The position numbers were made by a program, and so were the translations under genes. DNA of 64,000 nt from Vagococcus fessus (GTDB lineage Bacteria > Bacillota > Bacilli > Lactobacillales > Vagococcaceae), in NCBI RefSeq assembly GCF_003987565.1, contig NZ_NGJY01000001.1, positions 682,001-746,000 on the forward strand. Direction: 5' to 3'. The notes below the pieces were generated by a model that searched no databases, was not told the origin of the DNA, and worked only from the letters and a program-made list of their open reading frames with translations. Of the stretch, positions 18,465-26,705 are shown piece after piece (position 1 is the stretch's first letter; each line of letters starts with the position of its first letter).

Positions 18465-19595
18465 TTAATCACACTCGTTAACATAAACAAGCGGTACTCT
18501 TTCTGATAAGACACATGGTATTTCATAATTAATAGTTCCAATATACTCTGCTGCATCTTGGAATGAGATGTTGTTCCCTTTTTCATCATCACCAAAAATA
18601 ATAACTTTAGTTCCTACTGGATAAGACTTCGGTAACTTAATCATACATTGGTCCATGCAGACTCTACCCACTATGGGACAACGATTTCCATCTACCAACA
18701 CTTTAAAACCTTGGAAATTTCTAGTAAAGCCATCTGCATATCCTATAGGCAATGTTCCAATCCATTCCTCAGTTTCTGTATAGTATGTCGCACCATAACT
18801 TATACCTTCTTCAGCTTCTAATTTTTTTACCTGAACAAGTTCTGTTTCTAATGTCATAGCCTGTTTTAATTCATAAGGGGGTGTCAGTTCTCTTCCCGAA
18901 GGATTCAAACCATACATTGCCGCACCAAAACGTACTAAATTAGACTGCCAATGGTCATGCCAAAGTGCTGTCGCAGAATTACTTGTATGAACATAACGCA
19001 CCTCTTTAGGAAATAAGCTCAGCGCTTTTGAAAAGCGAGCTTGTTGCAACTTAAAATAACTTTTATCTGAAGAATCAGCTTTTGAAAAATGAGTGAATAT
19101 GCCTTCTAAATCAAATTCTGGATGTGCCTCTATTATCTCTAAAAAGTGATTTATTTCTTCATCTGAACGTAACCCTACACGTCCCATACCACTATCTATT
19201 TTTGCATGTATTTTTAATTTACTTTTGTTATCACTAGGCCAGTTTTTTATAGCTGCTTCTAACCATTCAGTACTTATAGCAGCACAAGTTAAGTTTTCTT
19301 TTAATAAATAACCAATATGAAGCGGATCAATCATCCCTAACACTAAAATAGGTTCTGTTATTCCAGCACTTCTTAATTCAAGTGCTTCATCTAATATTGC
19401 AACACAAAAACCTGTCGCTCCAGCTTGTTTAGCAATATTAGCTACTTCAACAGCTCCATGACCGTATCCATTTGCCTTTACTACTGCAAAAAGCTCTGTT
19501 TCTTTATTCAGTCTTTCTTTTTCAGTCTGTACATTATGAAAAATCGCTTTACAATCAATTTTCGCCTTTGTAGGTCTTAAATACCCTGCTGTCAT
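18465..19595 (-). CDS. alr: Alanine racemase
   Basis: A 376-residue fold-type III PLP enzyme. The PLP lysine lies in AVVKANGYGHGA near residue 40, and the catalytic tyrosine of the partner subunit in ISYGATYYT near residue 270; VGRVCMDQCM is the usual C-terminal-domain motif. It makes D-alanine for peptidoglycan and teichoic acids. It is read here as alanine racemase rather than ornithine racemase because of the full Alr motif set and its distance from the ornithine genes. Note that the OrtAB thiolase encoded at 59676-61381 is known to yield alanine, so the two could meet metabolically. Confidence 0.93.
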   Translation of the reverse strand: MTAGYLRPTKAKIDCKAIFHNVQTEKERLNKETELFAVVKANGYGHGAVEVANIAKQAGATGFCVAILDEALELRSAGITEPILVLGMIDPLHIGYLLKENLTCAAISTEWLEAAIKNWPSDNKSKLKIHAKIDSGMGRVGLRSDEEINHFLEIIEAHPEFDLEGIFTHFSKADSSDKSYFKLQQARFSKALSLFPKEVRYVHTSNSATALWHDHWQSNLVRFGAAMYGLNPSGRELTPPYELKQAMTLETELVQVKKLEAEEGISYGATYYTETEEWIGTLPIGYADGFTRNFQGFKVLVDGNRCPIVGRVCMDQCMIKLPKSYPVGTKVIIFGDDEKGNNISFQDAAEYIGTINYEIPCVLSERVPLVYVNECD

Positions 19596-19765
19596 ATCAA
19601 AATCCTCCTTAAAATTTAGAGCAAACTATTTCAATTATTATAACAAAGAAAGCCATTTTCTTAATTAAGCTTCTATTGATTCCATTACCTATTATACCAT
19701 TAATATAGAGTCATTTTATTCAAACTATTATGAATATTCCTTATAACTATTCTATTTTCTTATAA

Positions 19766-19801
19766 CAAAAAAGTATCAAGCATTTTGCTTGATACTTTTT
19801 C
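19766..19801 (-). terminator. Terminator closing the cobalamin operon
   Basis: Minus-strand stem AAAAAGTATCAAGC / GCTTGATACTTTTT with a short AAAAT loop and a U-run, just past the permease stop at 19804. It is the first strong non-riboswitch terminator downstream of cbiA. Confidence 0.93.
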
Positions 19802-19803
19802 AG

Positions 19804-21312
19804 TTAGTCTACTGTTACATGTACCTTTTTTTCTTCCAATACTTTTTGTAAAAACAAACCAATAAATGCAAAAAATAGTGGCCCAATTAATAAAAAGAAC
19901 ACCGTATGATAATCATGTTGAACCAATGGTTGAATAATCGTGAATAAAATACTTAAGAATATACTACATACAACACTCACACTCGCCCAATAATAACTTT
20001 TTTTATTTTTTAACACACTAAATGAATTATTATCAGTTTTAGTTCTCTTGAATGCTGGAAATGAAAAAGCAACTAACATATAAGGTAAAGAACGCGAAAC
20101 ATTTGTCATCAGCGTCAATTGATTATACAATTCGTTGATATGTTTCCCACCAAATGATACTAATAAAATAAAACCAGACACACAAATACATTGTAACCAC
20201 ATTGCATTATAATGAATGTTATGTTTATTTCTTTTCTTAACAAGTGGTGACCAATACCCTTCCGGCGTGCCACTAAGTAAACTTTTTAGCGGAACATAAA
20301 TAATAGATGACAGTAATCCAATATAAACAAAGAAAATAGAAAAACCTGTATACCTAACCAACAAATGAGCTATCATTCCTGCGGTCTGGACAGAAGCCCC
20401 TGCTGCAATGGCAACTTGGTATCCTAAATTTTCCATCAATACATACATAACATTCCCTAAATGAATTCCTTCACCTGATAAAAGTGTCTTCCACGTCACA
20501 CTACTTCCCCATAACATAATACCTAATAAATAATTACAAACAATAAAAAACGTACCTATCAACAAAGCTATTGGAAATCGTTTCTGAGCATTTTTCACTT
20601 GATCTACCATACTCGCCACCGTATCCAGCCCTCCAAAAGCTGTAATCCCAAAAGTGAAGAATGCTAAGTTACCTAGAATACCACCATAATTAGGATTAGG
20701 TGAGGCCACAAATGACACACCATTTCTTAATGGTTCAGCCAATTGTCCTCCATTTTTAAATAAAAGATAACTATTTCCTAAGATTGAGATACCAAAAAGA
20801 GTTAACACTAATGTCCCACCTAATAACATCATTCGTGAAACTTGTTTAAAACCTAAATTTACCAGCTTAGTAACGACTACTACTGCTAAAACCGCCATGA
20901 TTCCAACAATTTGACGGTTACTTAAACCTAAAAACTGCCAATCTGATTTTGTTTGATCCTGACCAAAAATAAATATAGAAAATGGTATCCATAATTTCAT
21001 AAAAACACTGGTCATCCATAAAATATAACTACTGTACCACAAAAAAGTTGCTATAAATGCTGATCTTTCTGACAATGAAGATTTCAACCATGTATATAAG
21101 CCACCTTCTTGATTTCTATATGTTGATGATAACTCAGATACAATAAACGTATATGGAATAAAAAATAAAATCGCCGCAACAAAATACCAAGGTATTGCTG
21201 CATATCCCATTAAATAAAATGCATTTGACATACTAGAAAAAGAATACACCGTGGTTGTAATCATTAATATTAATCTAAACTGTGATAAAGAAGCTTCTTT
21301 TTTTTCTACCAT
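19804..21312 (-). CDS. APC superfamily amino acid permease, last gene of the cobalamin operon
   Basis: A 502-residue protein with about 12-13 transmembrane segments and the APC pattern (YSFSSMSNAFYLMGYAAIPWY in segment 1, FTFGITAFGGLDTVASMVDQ in segment 6). It is closest in style to GadC/YjeM-like glutamate or amino acid antiporters. It starts five bases after the cobC stop, and its ribosome binding site GAGGAG lies inside cobC, so it is part of the cob transcript. Supply of glutamate or threonine for ring or aminopropanol synthesis would fit this context, but the substrate is not visible in the sequence. Confidence 0.8.
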   Translation of the reverse strand: MVEKKEASLSQFRLILMITTTVYSFSSMSNAFYLMGYAAIPWYFVAAILFFIPYTFIVSELSSTYRNQEGGLYTWLKSSLSERSAFIATFLWYSSYILWMTSVFMKLWIPFSIFIFGQDQTKSDWQFLGLSNRQIVGIMAVLAVVVVTKLVNLGFKQVSRMMLLGGTLVLTLFGISILGNSYLLFKNGGQLAEPLRNGVSFVASPNPNYGGILGNLAFFTFGITAFGGLDTVASMVDQVKNAQKRFPIALLIGTFFIVCNYLLGIMLWGSSVTWKTLLSGEGIHLGNVMYVLMENLGYQVAIAAGASVQTAGMIAHLLVRYTGFSIFFVYIGLLSSIIYVPLKSLLSGTPEGYWSPLVKKRNKHNIHYNAMWLQCICVSGFILLVSFGGKHINELYNQLTLMTNVSRSLPYMLVAFSFPAFKRTKTDNNSFSVLKNKKSYYWASVSVVCSIFLSILFTIIQPLVQHDYHTVFFLLIGPLFFAFIGLFLQKVLEEKKVHVTVD

Positions 21313-21317
21313 TCTCC

Positions 21318-21899
21318 CTAACTCTCCTCTAATATAATTTCCTTTAAAGAAGTTGTTATTTTAGCATATGTTCCTTGAGGAATATCGATATCCCAAAAGC
21401 AAGTTTCAGGCTTAATGAATTGCCAAACTAGTCGTAATACTCCCAAGTGAGCTACTACCAAAATATCTTCTTCAGGATGTTGTTTATAACTATCTAAAAT
21501 CTCACAAAAACCACTTTCAACTCTCTCCTTAAAAGAAAAAAATGCTTCTGCTTCAGGTGGTGTCACTTTAAATGGTTCATCTAACCATGATTGCCATTCA
21601 TTTGGGTAATGTTCTTGAATTTCATTGGCTGTTAGACCTTCCCATAGTCCAAATCCTTTTTCACTCAATTTGTTCATTTTTATTAACGAATGCTCATCTA
21701 TTTTAGTTACTAATAAGGCTGTCTCAATTGTTCTATTTAAATCACTCGTATAGACTTTAGTGAATGAAATATCTGATAATTTTCGTTGTAACTCTAAACT
21801 TTGATTAATCCCTTTTTGATTTAAAGAAACATCTAACTTACCATAAAATTTTTTTTCATAATTTAAAGGTGTTTCTCCGTGTCTTATCAAATAAATCAT
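21318..21899 (-). CDS. cobC: Alpha-ribazole phosphatase, CobC
   Basis: A 193-residue histidine phosphatase. The phosphoacceptor motif LIRHGETPLN lies at the N-terminus, with the second conserved histidine in VVAHLGVLR. CobC removes the 5'-phosphate of alpha-ribazole phosphate or of adenosylcobalamin phosphate. The start at 21899 is set by an ATGA overlap with the cobS stop; a longer frame exists but would run 19 codons back into cobS. Its place after cobU and cobS supports CobC over a generic phosphoglycerate mutase. Confidence 0.88.
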   Translation of the reverse strand: MIYLIRHGETPLNYEKKFYGKLDVSLNQKGINQSLELQRKLSDISFTKVYTSDLNRTIETALLVTKIDEHSLIKMNKLSEKGFGLWEGLTANEIQEHYPNEWQSWLDEPFKVTPPEAEAFFSFKERVESGFCEILDSYKQHPEEDILVVAHLGVLRLVWQFIKPETCFWDIDIPQGTYAKITTSLKEIILEES

Positions 21900-22657
21900 A
21901 CTAAAGCTCCACTGGCCGCAAAATAACTTAATAAAAATATAACCTGACTTATACATGCATAGGCCCCTATAGTATCACCGTTCAAGCCATCTACTTTCTT
22001 GTATACCAATCGCTTATAAAATAACGAAACAATGAACACACAACTATAGGCAATTAACCCCGCCCAACTAAAAAAAGTATAGAGAATAAGCATTGAAAAC
22101 AATTGTGCCAGTACTATAGAGGGAGTTTTTACATTCAAAAATGTACTTCCTAAACCTTGCGTTGCACCAGCGTACTTCATCTTATAAAACAGTAAACTAA
22201 TCCCTGTTTTTCCAATCATACTAAAACTAATAACTAGCAAGGTAGCTGTTTTTACAGTAAGTACGCCTTGAAATGAGACCATTCCACCGATTAACAACCC
22301 ATAATAAAAAATTAAGGCCAGTACGCCGTTACTTCCAATACGACTATCTTTCATTATTTCTAACATTTTTTCTTTATTTCGCGATGAAAATAAACCATCT
22401 GCCATATCAGCCAAGGCATCTAAATGAAACCCACCAGTTATCAAACCGTCAAATACTAAGGTAATAAAAAACGATAATGATAACGGGAAGAGCAAACTCA
22501 TTATCCAAAAAAATATGCCTTCTATGACACCTATTATAAAACCAAAGAAGGTAAAGGCATAAATACCTCGTCTCATTCTCTCTATGGGCTCATCTAAAGC
22601 TAGTGGTACCGGTATTCTAGTAAAAAATTGTGTATATAAGATTAATGCTTTTATCAT
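21896..22657 (-). CDS. cobS: Adenosylcobinamide-GDP ribazoletransferase, CobS
   Basis: A 253-residue membrane enzyme with about six hydrophobic segments. Its motif GGFHLDALADMADGLFSS (about residues 75-92) is the signature of CobS/CobV. It joins adenosylcobinamide-GDP to alpha-ribazole or its phosphate, giving the complete cobamide at the membrane. It overlaps cobU and cobC by four bases each, so the three are translationally coupled in the order of their reactions. Confidence 0.95.
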   Translation of the reverse strand: MIKALILYTQFFTRIPVPLALDEPIERMRRGIYAFTFFGFIIGVIEGIFFWIMSLLFPLSLSFFITLVFDGLITGGFHLDALADMADGLFSSRNKEKMLEIMKDSRIGSNGVLALIFYYGLLIGGMVSFQGVLTVKTATLLVISFSMIGKTGISLLFYKMKYAGATQGLGSTFLNVKTPSIVLAQLFSMLILYTFFSWAGLIAYSCVFIVSLFYKRLVYKKVDGLNGDTIGAYACISQVIFLLSYFAASGALV

Positions 22658-23253
22658 TTTATTTTTTGTGGAATACCGCTTATAACAAAATAAACGTCAT
22701 CCGCCTCCTGTGCTAAAAATTGGTTAACTCTACCTAATATGTCTCTAAATAACCGACTAAATTTATTTTGAGGTACCAGTCCTAACCCTATTTCATTCGT
22801 CACAATATAACAATTTTCACCAGAGCATACTCTAAGTTGAGCGATTATTTTTTTCCACTCTATTAAAATTTCTCTTTCAATATAGTGATAGTCATCCATG
22901 GACATACTCTCAATAAATTCATCATAAAAAGGAGGTTCGATTTGATATATTTTACCAATCAAATAAAAGAAGTAATTAGTAGTAAATAAAGTGGCACAAT
23001 CAAATAAATAGTCTTGCTCTACATTCTTAACCTCGTTAAAATAAAGTGATAAATCTATATAGCCTTCTTTAGTTTCCCAATGTTGCGGCCTGCTCTCTTG
23101 GTGATGTTTTATTCGACTTTGCATTTCCTTATCGTCTGGCGAAGATATTCCTGTTGCAATATAAGTCACTTTTTCACTTTCTTTTAAGCAACCTTCAGCG
23201 AAACTTGATTTACCACTCCTTGCACCACCAGTCACTAATATTAACTTATTCAT
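22654..23253 (-). CDS. cobU: Adenosylcobinamide kinase/adenosylcobinamide-phosphate guanylyltransferase, CobU
   Basis: A 199-residue P-loop enzyme with Walker A GGARSGKS at residues 9-16, the RIKHHQESRP segment that carries the guanylylated histidine, and TNEIGLGLVPQ (the V-T-N-E-x-G motif). CobU phosphorylates adenosylcobinamide and adds GMP to form adenosylcobinamide-GDP, the substrate of CobS next door. Its ATG directly follows the cblS stop (TAA-ATG). Confidence 0.95.
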   Translation of the reverse strand: MNKLILVTGGARSGKSSFAEGCLKESEKVTYIATGISSPDDKEMQSRIKHHQESRPQHWETKEGYIDLSLYFNEVKNVEQDYLFDCATLFTTNYFFYLIGKIYQIEPPFYDEFIESMSMDDYHYIEREILIEWKKIIAQLRVCSGENCYIVTNEIGLGLVPQNKFSRLFRDILGRVNQFLAQEADDVYFVISGIPQKIK

Positions 23254-23997
23254 TTATTTTTCACCCACTTTTCCTATGATAGTCAACTCATCGTATTTCT
23301 CAATAAGTTGGTCTTTATATTCTGGTGATATTCCGATAACTAAAACTGTTGCTGGTCCGGCAGATTTTTCTAAATGCTCTGTATCAATTTCTTTATCTCT
23401 CAATTTAAAAGATAGATTACTCGAATTCGCTAAAGTGATAGATTCATTAAGAATTCCTTTAGACCCAACTGGTAAAATTTCTCTAATACCTTCTTCATTT
23501 AATAATTGCTTGAGTTCAGGATAACTAAAAATAGTTTCATGATTTGCCACCACTTCCGTTCCAACATACGGAACCCCAAAATAACCAATATAATCAGCTT
23601 CTTTAAGTTTTCCAAAACGAAAATTATCTTTACTTACCTTTCCAATCACGGTAATCCCTATTGTAGACATTACTGTAGGCATATTTTCTTCCGTACTTCC
23701 ATTTATAGGAACCGAAGATAAATCAGCCTTCATTAATTCTGATTTAATTCCTTCAAGCATCTCTTTACCTGTATTTTCATACTCATTCCCTATTAAATCA
23801 ACAACCGAAAGTATTTCAGCTCCTACTGAAAAAAGCTCTAATAAAGGGACACGTAAACAATATGCTGCCATAATTGAAGGGGGCGCTTTAATAAAATCAT
23901 GAGATTTCATGCCAATACTTGCACTACTATCACAAGCAATTACTAAATTTTCTTTTTCATTAAAAGGTATAACAGTTAAATCTCTAAATTGGGTCAT
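23254..23997 (-). CDS. cblS: Alpha-ribazole kinase, CblS-like (PurM/AIR-synthase-like fold)
   Basis: A 247-residue protein with features of the PurM/AIR-synthase ATP-binding fold: an N-terminal strand with LVIACDSSASIG, then APPSIMAAYCLRVPLLELFSVGAEILSVVDLI. Listeria and Geobacillus CblS proteins, which phosphorylate salvaged alpha-ribazole, are of this type, and a gene of this kind lies next to cobU in Listeria. The position between hemD and cobU and the absence of cobT support the call. The identification is from family memory and context, not from a search; a generic PurM-like ATPase is the alternative. Confidence 0.72.
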   Translation of the reverse strand: MTQFRDLTVIPFNEKENLVIACDSSASIGMKSHDFIKAPPSIMAAYCLRVPLLELFSVGAEILSVVDLIGNEYENTGKEMLEGIKSELMKADLSSVPINGSTEENMPTVMSTIGITVIGKVSKDNFRFGKLKEADYIGYFGVPYVGTEVVANHETIFSYPELKQLLNEEGIREILPVGSKGILNESITLANSSNLSFKLRDKEIDTEHLEKSAGPATVLVIGISPEYKDQLIEKYDELTIIGKVGEK

Positions 23998-24010
23998 AAA
24001 AAAATCCTCT

Positions 24011-24727
24011 CTACTTCTTCATAATATTTCGGGTTAAAGAATCCAATGTGCATTCTGGTGCTTCATAAGCCACACTATATCCATTTTTCATAATAGCATG
24101 ACTAGTAATCGGTCCAATTGATGCAAATTGTAAATCAAAAGGCTTTAATTTATACAAAGAGTAAAAATTATGCCATGCTGATGGACTTGCAAAAACAACT
24201 ATAGCACCTTCTGTCTTCTGGTCTAACCATGTTAGCAATTTCTTTTTTGAGTGTTCTGGAAAAAAATTATTGTATAACGTAAATGCTCTAACATAATGTC
24301 CTTCTTCTATTAACCTTTTTTGTATAATACCACGTGATAACTCACTCTGTGGAAATAAAACTTTTTGGCAACTAGTTTGATGACTTAACCACTCTTCTAC
24401 AAAATATTCAGACGTGAAGATATCTGGATAATCTGCCCTAGATTGATCACTTGTTTTTAATTCTTCAAATGTTTTGCTCCCTATAACTGCTAGTTTTACA
24501 TGAGAGGATATCTCACCATATGCCTCATAAAAAAAACGGACCGCGGCTGCACTCGTAAAAAATATCCAGTCATAATCATTTTGTATAAGAGTCTTATCAA
24601 CACATTCCTGACAAATTTCCAATGAAATTAATGGTATTTCTGCCAATTGAAATGAACAACTTTCTAATTCTTGTCTCAAATTAACCGAAATTTTTTGCTC
24701 TCTTGTAAATAAAATTGAATTAGGCAT
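24011..24727 (-). CDS. hemD: Uroporphyrinogen-III synthase, stand-alone HemD
   Basis: A 238-residue protein with the loose HemD pattern: SILFTREQK at the N-terminus, DWIFFTSAAAVRFFYEAY, AVIGSKTFEEL, and VVFASPSAWHNF followed by FASIGPITSHAIMKNGYSV. HemD closes hydroxymethylbilane to uroporphyrinogen III. It follows hemC with an eight-base overlap. The start is uncertain: GTG 24736, ATG 24733 and ATG 24727 are all possible, none with a strong ribosome binding site; 24727 is used here. A second, divergent HemD domain is fused to CobA at 32226-33620. Confidence 0.85.
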   Translation of the reverse strand: MPNSILFTREQKISVNLRQELESCSFQLAEIPLISLEICQECVDKTLIQNDYDWIFFTSAAAVRFFYEAYGEISSHVKLAVIGSKTFEELKTSDQSRADYPDIFTSEYFVEEWLSHQTSCQKVLFPQSELSRGIIQKRLIEEGHYVRAFTLYNNFFPEHSKKKLLTWLDQKTEGAIVVFASPSAWHNFYSLYKLKPFDLQFASIGPITSHAIMKNGYSVAYEAPECTLDSLTRNIMKK

Positions 24728-25652
24728 TTTCATCACGGTATTTTTTAATTAAACTTTTAGCTCCTTTTTCATTAAATAATGCTGCAGTCCTCGTTCCTAA
24801 TTGTTCAGCATTTTCATCCTGTAAAACTTCCTTCAAAATAATTGAACCATCTGCATTACTTAAAAATCCTGTCAGCGTTAATTTATTTTCTAATATTTCA
24901 CTATAACCACCAATTGGAAATGTACAACTACCATCCATCTGACTTAAAAAAGTACGCTCAGCCTCTACACAACGGCGTGTTATAGGACAATCAATCGCTT
25001 GTAATAACTCTAGGACATCAGGTCTATCTTTAAGACACTCCACTCCAAGTGCTCCTTGTCCTACAGCAGGGATACACAACTCTTTTGATAATCTTATACC
25101 TGTGATTTTTTCATTCCATCCTAAACGGTTTAATCCTGCCTCTGCTAAAATAATAGCATCATAATCTTCTTCAGCTAATTTTTTTAAACGAGTATCTATG
25201 TTGCCTCGGATATTTTTTAATTGTAAATCTGGACGCCACGCTAATAATTGTGACCCTCGCCTCACACTACTTGTTCCAATAATACTATTTTTAGGCAGGT
25301 CCTCTATATTTTCCAAACCATTTTTAGAAACCAGAACATCCCAAGGACTATTACGAGGGGGAATTGCTGCAATAGTGACTTCTTCTGGTAACACTGAAGG
25401 GACATCTTTCATACTATGAACAGCAAAATCAATCTCTCCACTCACGATTGCTGCTTCAATCTGTTTCATAAATACGCCTTTCCCACCGATTTTAGAAAGA
25501 TGGACAGTCGCTAAACGATCTCCTTTTGTAACAATTCCTTTTATTTCAAAAGTAATGTCCGGAAATTTTTCTTCCAATAACGTTACAGTTTGTTTAGTTT
25601 GCGTCATCGCTAACTGACTTTTGCGGGTTCCAACTACATATGTTTTTTTCAA
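24720..25652 (-). CDS. hemC: Hydroxymethylbilane synthase (porphobilinogen deaminase)
   Basis: A 310-residue enzyme with the complete family pattern: VVGTRKSQLAMTQT at the start, the active-site VHSMKDVPS, GTSSVRRGSQLL, IRGNIDTRL and VGQGALGVE, and the cofactor cysteine in MDGSCTFPIGGY near residue 240, which holds the dipyrromethane. It polymerises four porphobilinogens. The gene sits 26 bases after sirC in the cob operon, giving the locus its own supply of uroporphyrinogen III from porphobilinogen, although no hemA, hemL or hemB is in the window. Confidence 0.96.
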   Translation of the reverse strand: MKKTYVVGTRKSQLAMTQTKQTVTLLEEKFPDITFEIKGIVTKGDRLATVHLSKIGGKGVFMKQIEAAIVSGEIDFAVHSMKDVPSVLPEEVTIAAIPPRNSPWDVLVSKNGLENIEDLPKNSIIGTSSVRRGSQLLAWRPDLQLKNIRGNIDTRLKKLAEEDYDAIILAEAGLNRLGWNEKITGIRLSKELCIPAVGQGALGVECLKDRPDVLELLQAIDCPITRRCVEAERTFLSQMDGSCTFPIGGYSEILENKLTLTGFLSNADGSIILKEVLQDENAEQLGTRTAALFNEKGAKSLIKKYRDENA

Positions 25653-25678
25653 AGTATCACTGCTTTCTTAAGTAATTA

Positions 25679-26128
25679 TTAATCAAATTTAAAATTCTTC
25701 AACCATTTTAATAGTTCATGTTTGATGAGTTTACTCTTACTAGGATTTTTTCCATACGTAGAAATTCCAATTAAGCATTCCTTATTTGAAATTACTGCCA
25801 TGTTAAAAAAATTTGAATGATTTTGACAACTTGTGTCATTCACCAATTGCCCTTCTTTACAATCTTTAACGACCAATTGATTTACCTCTTTTTTATTCGT
25901 ACAAGCAAAAACTAAAAAGTACTCATTAGCTAACCCTTGCTTATAGGTCATTTTTAACCAGTTAAATTCCAGATTTTTAAATGAATCCTCCAGGATGGGA
26001 CTAATGACTGTAACACTAGCTCCGGTACCTTGTAAAAATTCAACTTTTCTCCTTGCGATTCGGCCACCACCAACTACAAGAACTTTTTTATTTTCTAAGT
26101 TTAACATTATAGGATACATTTTACTCAT
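25679..26128 (-). CDS. sirC: Precorrin-2 dehydrogenase, SirC/Met8-like (short)
   Basis: A 149-residue protein starting MSKMYPIMLNLENKKVLVVGGGRIARRKVEFL, the NAD-binding Rossmann start of SirC/Met8/CysG-N enzymes, with FACTNKKEVNQLV and NDTSCQNHSNFFNMAV, the usual N-D-x(7)-F motif. It should oxidise precorrin-2 to sirohydrochlorin, the substrate of CbiK. It is shorter than SirC or Met8 (about 200 residues): the dimerisation part (STYGKNPSKSKLIKHEL) is present but the C-terminal helical domain is missing. It starts in an eight-base overlap with the adenosyltransferase gene; an in-frame GTG four codons earlier is less likely. Confidence 0.85.
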   Translation of the reverse strand: MSKMYPIMLNLENKKVLVVGGGRIARRKVEFLQGTGASVTVISPILEDSFKNLEFNWLKMTYKQGLANEYFLVFACTNKKEVNQLVVKDCKEGQLVNDTSCQNHSNFFNMAVISNKECLIGISTYGKNPSKSKLIKHELLKWLKNFKFD

Positions 26129-26705
26129 GGAGGGTATCACCTCGTTTACTCCTAAAAATTTTAGGACTATTTGTATAGGTAATTTCTTGGCCCGATTGTC
26201 GTAAGTTTGCTACTCTTGATATGACAAATATATAGTCAGATAACCGATTTATATAAGTCAAAACTGCTGGATTTATATCAGATTCTTGTGACATTAACGT
26301 GACAATTCGTCGCTCTGCTCTACGTGCCGTTGTACGGACAACGTGAAGTTGAGCAGCTAGTTTTGTCCCTCCTGGAATAATAAAATGCTCAATATTAGGT
26401 GTTTCTTTCAAATAATTATCTATCCACTCTTCTAGATTTTCTGTACTGGATGACTTAAGCTTAAAAGGTCTATAGAAATTCGGAACAGCTAAATCACTCC
26501 CGCAATCAAAAACCTCTTGTTGGACTAGCAGTAATTCATTATACATAGACCATTCTTTAGGTACACAAGTTAACGCTAATCCAATATGCGAGCATAATTC
26601 ATCAATTGTTCCATAACTCTCTACTCTGATATCATCTTTTTTTAAACGTTTACCGCTAACGATTCTTGTGTAGCCTGAATCACCGTACTTAGTATAAATT
26701 CTCAT
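26121..26705 (-). CDS. pduO: PduO-type ATP:cob(I)alamin adenosyltransferase, biosynthetic copy
   Basis: A 194-residue protein with the PduO-type adenosyltransferase layout: IYTKYGDSGYTRIVSG at the N-terminus, YGTIDELCSHIG, RTTARRAERRIV and YINRLSDYIFVISRVAN. It transfers the adenosyl group from ATP to reduced corrinoid. The ATP loop has Tyr-Thr-Arg (GDSGYTR) where the copy at 53546-54109 has GDKGKTS, so the two copies are diverged. It overlaps cbiP by one base (TAATG) and sirC by eight. Confidence 0.92.
   Translation of the reverse strand: MRIYTKYGDSGYTRIVSGKRLKKDDIRVESYGTIDELCSHIGLALTCVPKEWSMYNELLLVQQEVFDCGSDLAVPNFYRPFKLKSSSTENLEEWIDNYLKETPNIEHFIIPGGTKLAAQLHVVRTTARRAERRIVTLMSQESDINPAVLTYINRLSDYIFVISRVANLRQSGQEITYTNSPKIFRSKRGDTLHE

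Noticed and set aside
18465-19595. alr as the missing ornithine racemase
   Set aside because: It has the full alanine racemase motif set and lies 36 kb from the ornithine genes next to nrdI; specificity for ornithine cannot be claimed.
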